Shown here: one piece after another, positions 22,956-31,036 of the stretch | Position numbering within the stretch: position 1 is the first letter of the stretch | Layout of the letters: each line of letters starts with the position of its first letter | Virus record (IMG/VR): IMGVR_UViG_3300030451_003017 | Location: 1 to 31,180 of that record | Source of the DNA: a virus | Direction: 5' to 3' (one strand) | DNA: 31,180 nucleotides | The notes under the pieces: model-generated | The model's input: only the letters and a program-made list of their open reading frames with translations | What the model was told of the DNA's origin: nothing | Database searches by the model: none | Position numbers and translations under genes: made by a program

Positions 22956-23139
22956 GCTATATGACAATGGACTAACTGATGAACAGCAGAAGTTAGTAGA
23001 TGCTAGATATGAAGAGTTGATGGCAAAGGTTAAGGAAGTAAATCCAAAAGCTTATGAACTATTGAGACAAACTAAACCATTAGATGAAAAGATATTTGGA
23101 TTAGAAGAAGAAGAACAGTTAGATATGTTTGGAGGATGA
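22948..23139 (+). CDS. Hypothetical 63-residue acidic protein
   Basis: The start at 22948 overlaps the preceding stop by 8 bases; the frame opens earlier at 22882, but that start lies inside the zinc gene. The product is helical (TDEQQKLVDARYEELMAKV) and ends in an acidic tail (FGLEEEEQLDMFGG), a pattern seen in clamp- or partner-binding peptides (QLDMF is like a beta-clamp motif, QLxLF). It may thus tether to the host sliding clamp, but this is a guess from five residues. Confidence 0.6.
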   Translation: MNKLYDNGLTDEQQKLVDARYEELMAKVKEVNPKAYELLRQTKPLDEKIFGLEEEEQLDMFGG

Positions 23140-23140
23140 C

Positions 23141-24301
23141 ATGTTGAAGAACCCAGAGAAAGAAGATTTACAAGATAAGTTATTTCCTATCCCTTATGAC
23201 TGGGAGGAAGAGTGGAAGGATATGCCAGAATATTATAACTGGCAAGAAGCTGACCCAAAAATCACAGCTACATTTAAATTTAGGAATGAAGAAGACTTCC
23301 AAAGATTTAAAAAGATTATTAGTGAGCATGGATATGATGGAGCTAAAGTATTTGATGGAGAACAATCACTAACAAAAAAGCAGGCATGGTTTCCACATAA
23401 TGAACAGCCAAGATTTTATAGATATAAAAGTAAAGAACAGATGAACCCAAAGTATCCTATCTACATAGTGAGTAAAGGTAGATACGATATTAACCCAACA
23501 TCAAGAGCTTTAATTAAAATGGGTGTACCATTTAGAATGGTTGTAGAGGAGCAAGAGTACTGGCAGTATTGTAACCTTGTAGGCAAAGAAAATGTATTGG
23601 TATTACCTAAAAGATATCAAGACGAATATGATACCTTCTGGAAGGATGATGACCCAAGAGTAGGACCGGGTCCTGCTAGAAACTTTGCATGGGAGCATAG
23701 TATAGAAGAGGGCTTTGATTATCATTGGGTAATGGATGATAACATAGATGGCTTTAGAAGGTTCAATCAAAACATGCAGGTCTGGTGTGAGAATGGATTT
23801 GTCTTTTCACTAACAGAGAAGTTTGCTGAAAGATATGAGAACTTAGCTCAGGTAGGATTTCAGTATGATAAATTTATACCTACAAAAGATTTAAGACCAC
23901 CTTACACATTAAACACAAGAATATATAGCTGTCTGCTTATAAAGAATGACATACCTTTTAGATGGAGAGGTAGATACAATGAGGATACAGATTTGTCATT
24001 AAGAATATTGAAGTCTGGATTATGTACTATGCAAATGAATGCATTTCTTCAGGATAAGAAAACTACTACGAAAATGAAAGGTGGTAATACAGAGGAGTTC
24101 TATGATGAAGAAGGAACTAAAAACAAATCACAAATGCTTAAAGACATGCATCCAGATTTAGTAGAGTTGTCTTATAGATTTAATAGACATCATCACTTTG
24201 TAGATTACTCACCATTTAAGAAAAACAAACTTATAAAAAAGAAAAATATACATATAAAAGATGGTGTTAATGACTATGGGATAGAGCTAGTAAAGATATA
24301 A
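23141..24301 (+). CDS. TET-associated-type glycosyltransferase (TAGT-like)
   Basis: The start at 23141 is fixed by GGAGG five bases upstream. The 386-residue product has an N-terminal domain of about 90 residues (ITATFKFRNEEDFQRFKKII and KKQAWFPHNEQPRF), then a GT-A-type domain opening YPIYIVSKGRYDINPTSRAL, with RMVVEEQEYWQY, GPGPARNFAWEHS and HWVMDDNIDGF (probable metal-binding D-D), and RGRYNEDTDLSLRILKSG. This is the layout of TET-associated glycosyltransferases, predicted to sugar-modify oxidised or hydroxymethylated DNA bases. No enzyme making a hydroxylated base is visible in the window. Confidence 0.8.
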   Translation: MLKNPEKEDLQDKLFPIPYDWEEEWKDMPEYYNWQEADPKITATFKFRNEEDFQRFKKIISEHGYDGAKVFDGEQSLTKKQAWFPHNEQPRFYRYKSKEQMNPKYPIYIVSKGRYDINPTSRALIKMGVPFRMVVEEQEYWQYCNLVGKENVLVLPKRYQDEYDTFWKDDDPRVGPGPARNFAWEHSIEEGFDYHWVMDDNIDGFRRFNQNMQVWCENGFVFSLTEKFAERYENLAQVGFQYDKFIPTKDLRPPYTLNTRIYSCLLIKNDIPFRWRGRYNEDTDLSLRILKSGLCTMQMNAFLQDKKTTTKMKGGNTEEFYDEEGTKNKSQMLKDMHPDLVELSYRFNRHHHFVDYSPFKKNKLIKKKNIHIKDGVNDYGIELVKI

Positions 24302-24322
24302 TTTTCGTGGTATATAAAAAAG

Positions 24323-24418
24323 ATGGAGCAAATTTATTTAAAACTTTATGAAATGTTTAACAAAATAGGTAAATACTTTTACCAGAAATATATAAATGAG
24401 AAGATGAAAAAGAGATGA
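24323..24418 (+). CDS. Short helical peptide ORF (31 residues)
   Basis: A 31-codon ORF fills the gap after the glycosyltransferase and shares ATGA with the zinc-ribbon gene. The product is basic and helical (MEQIYLKLYEMFNKIGKYFY). The preceding AAAAAAG is a poor ribosome binding site. It may be a leader or a spacer peptide; support is only from the tight packing. Confidence 0.35.
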   Translation: MEQIYLKLYEMFNKIGKYFYQKYINEKMKKR

Positions 24419-24582
24419 ATTGTTGGCATTGTAAACATGAATTGATTTGGGGAGGAGACCATGACCTTGAGGATAATGAAGAATATCTGATTGTAACAAA
24501 CTTATCTTGTCCTGAGTGTAATTCATATGTAGAAGTTTACCTGCCTAGAGAAAGTGTTGGAAAGTATGAAACAATCAACTAA
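24415..24582 (+). CDS. Zinc-ribbon protein common in tailed phages
   Basis: The 55-residue product reads MNCWHCKHELIWGGDHD and, near its middle, LSCPECNSYVEVYLP. The two CxxC pairs (C3-C6, C32-C35) with the IWGGDHD motif recur in small proteins of many tailed phages; they are likely zinc-stabilised and of unknown role. It lies before the terminase genes and overlaps the small terminase start by 17 bases. Confidence 0.75.
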   Translation: MNCWHCKHELIWGGDHDLEDNEEYLIVTNLSCPECNSYVEVYLPRESVGKYETIN

Positions 24583-25063
24583 AAAACGATTGAAAAAAGT
24601 AGGAAGACCAAAAATAGAGCTAGATTTAAATGAATTAGAAAAATTATCATCTTTAAATTGTACTATGCCAGAGATTGCACACTTCTTTGATATACCATTA
24701 AGAACATTAGAAGACAAATATACAAATGATGAAAAGGTAAGGGCAACCATAGATAGAGGTAGAGCAGATGGTAAGATATCTCTTAGAAGGCAACAAATAC
24801 AGATAATGAATGATGGTAACCCTACAATGGCTATCTGGCTTGGTAAGCAGTTATTAGGGCAAACAGAGAGAACAGAGATATCTCAGGACATTAAAATTGA
24901 AGAAAGAAAGGTACTTGATTTAAGTAGACTTACAGATAATGAACTCAACACTATTGAAAGAGCACTTAAATATGCCGTCGTTGACGCAGATACAAGCAGA
25001 AAAGATGAGGAGGTCATTGAGCCTATTCATCAAAAAAGCTTGGTCAACGATAGAACCAAATAG
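24566..25063 (+). CDS. terS: Terminase small subunit
   Basis: The start at 24566 has GGAAAG four bases upstream; a GTG at 24554 is an alternative. The 165-residue product has a basic start (KKRLKKVGRPKIEL), an HTH (LSSLNCTMPEIAHFFDIPLR then TLEDKYTNDEKVRATIDRGR), a segment typical of small terminases with DGNPTMAIWLGKQLLGQTER, and an acidic C-terminus. It recognises the genome's packaging site and regulates the large subunit. Position just before the large subunit gene, with 92 bases overlap, supports this. Confidence 0.85.
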   Translation: MKQSTKKRLKKVGRPKIELDLNELEKLSSLNCTMPEIAHFFDIPLRTLEDKYTNDEKVRATIDRGRADGKISLRRQQIQIMNDGNPTMAIWLGKQLLGQTERTEISQDIKIEERKVLDLSRLTDNELNTIERALKYAVVDADTSRKDEEVIEPIHQKSLVNDRTK

Positions 25064-26444
25064 ATATTTCTACGATAACTGGCACATAGATGCAATATCA
25101 GACCATCTACAAGCAGTTGTTCAGGGAGATATAAAAAGATTAATTATAAATATTCCACCAAGACATATGAAGTCTATATCTGTATCTGTTGCATTACCTG
25201 CATGGACATGGACATTAGACCCAAGTAAAAAGTTTTTGTTTGCATCATATGCTCTATCATTATCAATCAGAGATAGTGTTAAATGCAGAAGGCTTATAGA
25301 AAGTCCATGGTATAAAAGTTACTTTGGAGAAATGTTTGAACTCACATCTGACCAGAACCAGAAACAAAGATTTGAAAATGATAAGACAGGTATAAGACTA
25401 GCTACATCAGTTGATGGAGCACTAACTGGTGAAGGTGGTGACATTATACTGGTTGATGACCCTCACAATGTTAGAGAAGCAGAATCAGGAACTGTTAGAG
25501 AAGGTGTGCTTGACTGGTGGAATCAAGCTATGCAAACAAGACTGAATGACCCTAAAAATGGTGCTTTTATAATTATAATGCAAAGAGTACACGAAAATGA
25601 TTTAACTGGTCATATACTGGCTAATGAATATGATGACTGGGAACATTTGTGTTTGCCTGCAAGATATGAGACTAACCATCCTACTCCTGTAAAATCTAGC
25701 TTAGGGTTTGTCGACCCAAGAACAGAAGAGGGTGAACTCCTATGGAAAGATAGAATAGATGAAAAAACTTTATCTAATCTTGAGGTGTCACTTGGTTCAT
25801 ATGGTGCATCTGGTCAGTTGCAACAAAGACCTATGCCTAAAGGTGGTGGTATATTGAAAGCAGAATGGTGGCAACCATGGACAGATAGTAAATTGCCAAA
25901 CATAGAATATTTGATACAATCATATGACACAGCCTATAGCACAAAGGATGCGTCAAGTTACTCTGCAAGAACAACATGGGGAGTGTTTAAACAAGATGGA
26001 TATTATAATACAATCGTTATTGATATGTGGTTTGATAGGGTTTCATACCCTGACCTTAGACGAATAGCACAAGAAGCATATGAAGATTATGAGCCTGATG
26101 TTGTGTTGATAGAAAAGAAAGCTAGTGGTCAAAGTTTACTACAAGATTTACGAATGGCAGGAATACCAGTTTTAGAGTATATGCCAGATAGAGATAAACA
26201 AGCCAGAGCACATGCATGTTCTGCATTACTAGAGGATGGTCGTGTTTATTACCCTGAAGGCAAAAAGTGGGCTAAAAATCTAATAGATATATGTTCTGCC
26301 TTTCCAACTGGAGATAATGATGATATAGTTGACACATGTACTCAAGCTTGGCTAAGGTTGAGAAAAGGTTGGTTTATAACTCATTCCACAGATTATGATG
26401 AGGATGAGGTAACTGAAAGAAAGAGGCTAACACTTTATGGCTAA
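24972..26444 (+). CDS. terL: Terminase large subunit
   Basis: The start at 24972 (MPSLTQIQAEKMRRSL) is preferred; ATGs at 24939 and 25005 are in frame. The product (490 residues) has an ATPase domain with Walker A IPPRHMKS (61-68) and Walker B DIILVDDPH (157-165), and a C-terminal RNase H-like nuclease with SYDTAYS (D319), VVLIEKKASG (E381) and GDNDDIVDT (D454). It packages DNA into procapsids and cuts the concatemer. Sequence style matches terminases of P22-like and marine podoviruses. Confidence 0.95.
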   Translation: MPSLTQIQAEKMRRSLSLFIKKAWSTIEPNRYFYDNWHIDAISDHLQAVVQGDIKRLIINIPPRHMKSISVSVALPAWTWTLDPSKKFLFASYALSLSIRDSVKCRRLIESPWYKSYFGEMFELTSDQNQKQRFENDKTGIRLATSVDGALTGEGGDIILVDDPHNVREAESGTVREGVLDWWNQAMQTRLNDPKNGAFIIIMQRVHENDLTGHILANEYDDWEHLCLPARYETNHPTPVKSSLGFVDPRTEEGELLWKDRIDEKTLSNLEVSLGSYGASGQLQQRPMPKGGGILKAEWWQPWTDSKLPNIEYLIQSYDTAYSTKDASSYSARTTWGVFKQDGYYNTIVIDMWFDRVSYPDLRRIAQEAYEDYEPDVVLIEKKASGQSLLQDLRMAGIPVLEYMPDRDKQARAHACSALLEDGRVYYPEGKKWAKNLIDICSAFPTGDNDDIVDTCTQAWLRLRKGWFITHSTDYDEDEVTERKRLTLYG

Positions 26445-28860
26445 AGAACCTAATGTAATCCCATTTCAAGAGGGAGCACCTGCAGATAATCTTGAAGTAG
26501 AAGAGATTGAAAATGATGATGTTCTCATAGGAGATAAATCACTAGATGATGTTGTTGAGGTTGTATCAGAACATGACAGCAATATTGCTGAACAATTAGA
26601 TGAGCTTGAATCAGCTAGAAAAGCACAGATGCTTATCGAAGCATTTGATAGTGATAAGGAAGCTAGAAGCGAATGGGAAGAAAGATATAAGCAAGGATTA
26701 GAAACACTAGAGCCTGATGGTGGCTTAACAGAAGAAGAAGAGCAAAGAGCAACTAGAGGATTATCTACTGTGGTTCATCCTATGATTGCTGAAGCGGCTA
26801 CCCAGTTCAATGCAAAAGCTATAGCAGAACTTTATCCATCAGGAGGTCCTGTAAAAACTACAATAGTTGGAGAACCAACAGAAGAGCTAGAAGACCAAGC
26901 AAGAAGAGTTCGTGATTACATGAACTACCAAATCACACAAGAGATGCCAGAGTATTTTCCAGATTTAGATACAATGCTGTTTCAGTTACCATTGATAGGA
27001 CACGCATTTAAGAAAGTTTACTTTGATAGTAATTTGGAAAGACAATGCTCACAGTTTGTTAAGGCAGAAGATTTTGTTGTGTCACCAGACAGTAAAGACT
27101 TACAAACTTCAGCAAGATATTCTCATATCATTAGAATGCCTAGAAATGATTATAATAGATATGTAGAAAGTGGATTTTATCTACCTATAAAATATATAGG
27201 TAGTGAGGAAGACCCTGCAGGAGATATTGGCTCAGATATTGAGGGTGTTAGTACATATGAAGATACTGAGTACAACGAAACAGTAACTCTGATTGAAATG
27301 CATGTTTATGAAAATTTTGATGGCATAGATGGGTACACAGATAACGAAGACAATGAAGATATTGTGGCATTCCCATATGTTGTAACAATAGACTACGATA
27401 GTCAGAAGATTGTTGCAGTTAGAAGAAACTGGGAAGAAGATGATGAAAAGAAACTAAGACAGGATTATTTTGTATCCTACAGGTTTTTGCCCGGTACAGG
27501 ATTTTATGGTTTTGGCTTGTATCACATGATAGGTGGGCTAGGTAAAGCGGCTACTGGGTCATTAAGAGCATTACTTGATAGTGCGGCTTTTGCAAATATG
27601 CAGGGTGGTTTTAAATTAAAAGGTAGGGTTACAGGTGGTGAGCTACAGGTCAATCCCGGTGAGTTTGCAGATTTAGATGCTACTGTAGATGATGTAAACA
27701 AAGCTATTATGCCATTACCATTTAAAGAACCATCAGGTACTTTGTTTCAGTTAATGAATGCAATCGTGCAAGCAGGTCAAAGATTTGCAAGTACTGCAGA
27801 TTTAAATGTAGGAGATGTAAATCCAAATGCACCAGTTGGCTCAACAGTTGCACTTATCGAGCAAGGTAGTAAAGCATTTAGTGCTATTCACAAAAGATTA
27901 CATTATTCACAAGGACAAGAATTTAAATTAATAGCAAAAAACAATGCAAAGTTTTTACCTGAGCAGTTTGAGTTTTCATTGTCAGGTGTTACTGCATTTA
28001 TTAATTCAACAGACTTTGACGCTAAGATAGACATAATACCAGTATCAGACCCAAATGTATTCTCTACAGCACAAAGGATTGCACAAGCTCAATCTGTTTT
28101 ACAACTATCACAAGCACAGCCAAATCTTTATGACCAGTATGAGGCACATAAAAGAATGCTTGAGGCAATCAGAATACCAAACATTGATGAGGTATTAGAG
28201 AAGCCACAGGAAGCCTCAAGGATAGACCCAGTTGATGAAAACATGACAGTTATGTATGGCAAGCCAATCAGGGCATTTCCTGAGCAGGACCACGATTCGC
28301 ATATCGCTGTGCACATGCAATTTTTACAAGACCCATCACTAGGAGGTAATCCCGGTGCTAGGAACTTGCAACCAATATTGATAGCACATATAGCAGAGCA
28401 CATAGCGTTATTGTACAGACAAAGAATGCAATCTGCTATTGGTATGGACTTAGCACCATTACCAGATATAAGAGACCCTAAGTTTCAGTTTAAGGATATA
28501 TCACCAGAGCTTGATATGCAGATATCACAAAGAGCATCTGAAATTGTTAAACAATCACCACAGATGGAGCAGATACAAGCTATCATGCCTAATCAGCAAC
28601 AGCAGGGTGGTAATCCATTAGACTTAGCAAGACAACTTGCACAGTTAGAAGCACAAATGCTACAAATGAAAACACAACAAGAGTTAGCTATAGAAGGTGC
28701 TAAAGCTAAGCAGGACATGGCTATAAAAGACGCTGAAGCCAAGCAGAAGATTGCAATAGATAATGCAAAAGCACAACAAGAATTGATTGCTAAAGTGAAA
28801 AAATTAGAGACAGAATTACTAATAATCCAACAAAAAAACCAAGCTAAACAAGGAGTATAA
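26437..28860 (+). CDS. Portal protein
   Basis: The 807-residue product is a large podovirus portal of P22-like plan. An acidic N-terminus is followed by STVVHPMIAEAATQFNAKAI, a typical portal segment, a long mid region including VSYRFLPGTGFYGFGLYHMI, ASTADLNVGDVNPNAPVGST, and a C-terminal barrel-like coiled coil rich in Q, A, K and E (QLEAQMLQMKTQQELAIEGA). It forms the 12-fold ring for DNA entry and joins head to tail. It overlaps the terminase gene by 8 bases. Confidence 0.9.
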   Translation: MAKEPNVIPFQEGAPADNLEVEEIENDDVLIGDKSLDDVVEVVSEHDSNIAEQLDELESARKAQMLIEAFDSDKEARSEWEERYKQGLETLEPDGGLTEEEEQRATRGLSTVVHPMIAEAATQFNAKAIAELYPSGGPVKTTIVGEPTEELEDQARRVRDYMNYQITQEMPEYFPDLDTMLFQLPLIGHAFKKVYFDSNLERQCSQFVKAEDFVVSPDSKDLQTSARYSHIIRMPRNDYNRYVESGFYLPIKYIGSEEDPAGDIGSDIEGVSTYEDTEYNETVTLIEMHVYENFDGIDGYTDNEDNEDIVAFPYVVTIDYDSQKIVAVRRNWEEDDEKKLRQDYFVSYRFLPGTGFYGFGLYHMIGGLGKAATGSLRALLDSAAFANMQGGFKLKGRVTGGELQVNPGEFADLDATVDDVNKAIMPLPFKEPSGTLFQLMNAIVQAGQRFASTADLNVGDVNPNAPVGSTVALIEQGSKAFSAIHKRLHYSQGQEFKLIAKNNAKFLPEQFEFSLSGVTAFINSTDFDAKIDIIPVSDPNVFSTAQRIAQAQSVLQLSQAQPNLYDQYEAHKRMLEAIRIPNIDEVLEKPQEASRIDPVDENMTVMYGKPIRAFPEQDHDSHIAVHMQFLQDPSLGGNPGARNLQPILIAHIAEHIALLYRQRMQSAIGMDLAPLPDIRDPKFQFKDISPELDMQISQRASEIVKQSPQMEQIQAIMPNQQQQGGNPLDLARQLAQLEAQMLQMKTQQELAIEGAKAKQDMAIKDAEAKQKIAIDNAKAQQELIAKVKKLETELLIIQQKNQAKQGV

Positions 28861-28861
28861 T

Positions 28862-29350
28862 ATGCCGGGACATTCAGACAAAAAAGCAGGACCTGTTATG
28901 GGAGCAGGAGGTATGGACATACCTGATATTTCCAGAGAAGAACAAGTAATGAGAGACTTGCCAAAAGGCAATGTACCAACTGATATGGAGGAGTTAAAAA
29001 GGTTAAATCCAACTATGGATTTTAGAACTGCTGATGAAGTGCAAGCTCAGAAAACAAAAACACTACAATCAGACATGATGATGTTGCAAAATCTTTTTCA
29101 AAATGGTGACCCAATGATGGGGGAGCAAATAAAGAAACTCATGGATATGGTAGGTGCAGGATTTACTTTAGAAGAGGTATTAGGTTTAATAAATAGCATA
29201 GACCCTAGAAGTGTTGTAAGACAGGATGAAATGCCTATGGGAGTTGACAATCAAGCAGATGCAATGAGAAATATGCAACAAGGTATGATGGGTGCTCTGC
29301 AGGGCATTGGTGCTGTGCCAACGACTAGAAAAATGGGTGATGGAACATAA
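28862..29350 (+). CDS. Met-rich structural-type protein after the portal
   Basis: The 162-residue product has an extended N-terminus (KKAGPVMGAGGMDIPDISRE), helices (TLQSDMMMLQNLFQNGDPMM then IKKLMDMVGAGFTLEEVLGL) and a Met/Gln-rich end (MRNMQQGMMGALQGIGA). AAGGAG lies six bases before ATG. Place and composition suggest a head assembly or scaffold-type factor, but no family is recognised. Confidence 0.55.
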   Translation: MPGHSDKKAGPVMGAGGMDIPDISREEQVMRDLPKGNVPTDMEELKRLNPTMDFRTADEVQAQKTKTLQSDMMMLQNLFQNGDPMMGEQIKKLMDMVGAGFTLEEVLGLINSIDPRSVVRQDEMPMGVDNQADAMRNMQQGMMGALQGIGAVPTTRKMGDGT

Positions 29351-30459
29351 TGGCAGAGCCAGAAGATAATAATTTAAAGCCACCTAATCCCCTTACCCTT
29401 GGTGAGTTTGGAACACTTAGAGAAGGTCTTTTAGCAAGTGCTAATAAATCAGCAAGACCTCTTTCTGGGGTAGGTCTTGATTTTGCAATAACACCACAAG
29501 ACGTTGTTTTTGGTAGCTTGCCATATATGGGTTCAGTTTTTAACATTGCTAATTTAGTAAATCAGGCAAGAGTAAATCAACTAGCTAGGGGGCAAGTAGG
29601 GCAAGAACCAATAAGCACTTTACAAGCTTTGACAAGTGGTGACTTATCAGCAACACAAGACTTGCAGAAAAGAATAACTGATGAGTATGGTGTTGTTAAT
29701 AGAGATACAGTTCAAAAGTATTTTATTAAGAACAACCCTGAATTAGATTTAGCACCACTACAAACTTTTCAACAAAGTTTATATGTACCAGATGATACAG
29801 CATATACAATTGACAAAAGCAGACCTAAAGGGGAACAGGTTGCAGTTACACAGCCATTTAAAAGTGGCAGTTTTGCACAAAAATATCAGGAATATAAAGA
29901 TGCAGGCAGACTTGATGAGATACCACAATCAGAGATTGATGCTAACTTGAAATCACCAGACCAGTTTGCAGAAGATAAAGTATATCAATCTAACATCAAA
30001 GGTGGTGTAAATCCCAGAACAGGAGACCCTGCATTTGACAAAAATTATGCAAGGTCAGTAACATTACAGTCACAAAGGGTTACACCCGGTCAAGATGACC
30101 AACCTCCTAGTGGAGAAACGTATATTTGTACCACAATGTACAATGCAGGATTATTACCTAGAAAAATATACATATGTGATGTAAGGTATGGGAAGAGCTT
30201 AAATTTTTATACATATAAAGGTTACAAGTTGTGGGGTAAGTGGCTTGCCAAAAAAATGCAGAAACATAAAATTATATTTAAAATCTTTTATCCACTCTTC
30301 AGTCGTTGGGCTAAGCAAATGGCATTTGAAGTTTCTGGAGGAAAACTGGGGAAAAGTAATTTTATTATTAAAGTTATCAAAAGAGTTGGTGAAGCAATTA
30401 GTTACGCAATTGGTTGGATTAGTGAAAGGAGACCAAAATGGAACACGCAATCGAAATAA
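29350..30459 (+). CDS. Second protein with the IC-WxxW C-terminal domain
   Basis: The 369-residue protein starts MAEPEDNNLKPPNPLTLG, has a disordered, Gln/Pro-rich mid part with KPFKSGSFAQKYQEYKD-like sequence, and ends with about 105 residues that match the C-terminal domain of the 5299-6687 protein: TYICTTMYNAGLLP, YTYKGYKLWGKWLAKKM and IKRVGEAISYAIGWISERR. The basic aromatic domain could bind membrane or DNA. Both proteins are followed by small acidic Met-rich proteins. It is probably a virion protein of unknown role. Confidence 0.6.
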   Translation: MAEPEDNNLKPPNPLTLGEFGTLREGLLASANKSARPLSGVGLDFAITPQDVVFGSLPYMGSVFNIANLVNQARVNQLARGQVGQEPISTLQALTSGDLSATQDLQKRITDEYGVVNRDTVQKYFIKNNPELDLAPLQTFQQSLYVPDDTAYTIDKSRPKGEQVAVTQPFKSGSFAQKYQEYKDAGRLDEIPQSEIDANLKSPDQFAEDKVYQSNIKGGVNPRTGDPAFDKNYARSVTLQSQRVTPGQDDQPPSGETYICTTMYNAGLLPRKIYICDVRYGKSLNFYTYKGYKLWGKWLAKKMQKHKIIFKIFYPLFSRWAKQMAFEVSGGKLGKSNFIIKVIKRVGEAISYAIGWISERRPKWNTQSK

Positions 30460-30740
30460 GTAATATGGAAAGAAACGAAGAATTGTTCATGGAAAAGATG
30501 GGCTTTCCAAGAGATTCAGAGGGATTAGAGCTAACAGATGAGCAGTTAGTAAATTTTCTGTTACTTTGCTACCAAGGTAAAATGTTAGGACCAGAAGACA
30601 TGGAAGAAACTGAAATGCAAGAAGGCATGGAAGAAATGGATGATGGTAACGTCAAAGTAAAGATTATCAAGATGGACAGTTCTAACGCACATGACATGAT
30701 GAACGATATTTTAGGTTCATCCAAGCCAGAGATAATGTAA
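30438..30740 (+). CDS. Acidic Met-rich small protein, second copy of the partner type
   Basis: The start at 30438 has AGGAG six bases upstream and lies 22 bases inside the preceding gene. The 100-residue product has a helical N-terminal half (ELTDEQLVNFLLLCYQGKML) and an acidic Met-rich middle (EDMEETEMQEGMEEMDDGN). The same arrangement follows the related gene at 5299-6687. No catalytic or metal motif is visible. Confidence 0.65.
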   Translation: MEHAIEISNMERNEELFMEKMGFPRDSEGLELTDEQLVNFLLLCYQGKMLGPEDMEETEMQEGMEEMDDGNVKVKIIKMDSSNAHDMMNDILGSSKPEIM

Positions 30741-30877
30741 TGCCATTTAGTAAGTATTCAGGCAAACAAAAAGCACTAGCAAGAGTTGCAAAACCTAGAA
30801 ATAAAATTACAGGTGCAGACTTTGCTAAATTGAGAAAGAAGAAAAAAAATGGCAAGAAAAAAAGCAAAAAAGTCTAG
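30740..30877 (+). CDS. Tiny basic protein (45 residues)
   Basis: The ORF shares TAATG with the preceding stop. The product is strongly basic, with FSKYSGKQKALARVAKP and a Lys-rich end (LRKKKKNGKKKSKKV). It overlaps the next gene by 29 bases in a different frame in an A-rich stretch. Such Lys-rich mini-proteins near phage head genes may neutralise DNA or bind the capsid, but this is inference. Confidence 0.6.
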   Translation: MPFSKYSGKQKALARVAKPRNKITGADFAKLRKKKKNGKKKSKKV

Positions 30878-31034
30878 TAAAAGCAAATCAATACCCACTA
30901 ATAAAGCTTTGTATGCAAAGGTAAAGGCAGAAGCAAAGAGAAAATTTGATGTCTACCCATCCGCTTATGCAAATGCATGGTTAGTGAGAACCTACAAAAA
31001 AAGAGGTGGTGGGTACAGAACAGGTAAGGCTTAG
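30849..31034 (+). CDS. Small basic protein, DUF5872-like
   Basis: The 61-residue product has a Lys-rich N-terminus (ARKKAKKSSKSKS) and then NKALYAKVKAEAKRKFDVYP with SAYANAWLVRTYKKRGGGY. The 'A-L-Y-x-(K/R)-V-K-x-E-A-K-x-K-F-x-x-(Y/W)-P-S-A-Y' pattern is seen in widespread phage and large-virus mini-proteins (DUF5872 style). It probably binds nucleic acid. The start codon lies in an A-rich stretch inside the previous gene. Confidence 0.75.
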   Translation: MARKKAKKSSKSKSIPTNKALYAKVKAEAKRKFDVYPSAYANAWLVRTYKKRGGGYRTGKA

Positions 31035-31036
31035 TC

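Noticed and set aside
30840-30880. Possible programmed frameshift joining the 45- and 61-residue basic proteins at A-runs
   Set aside because: Joining them would need a +1 shift; the A-runs favour -1 slippage, and the second gene has its own ATG and a family-like start.
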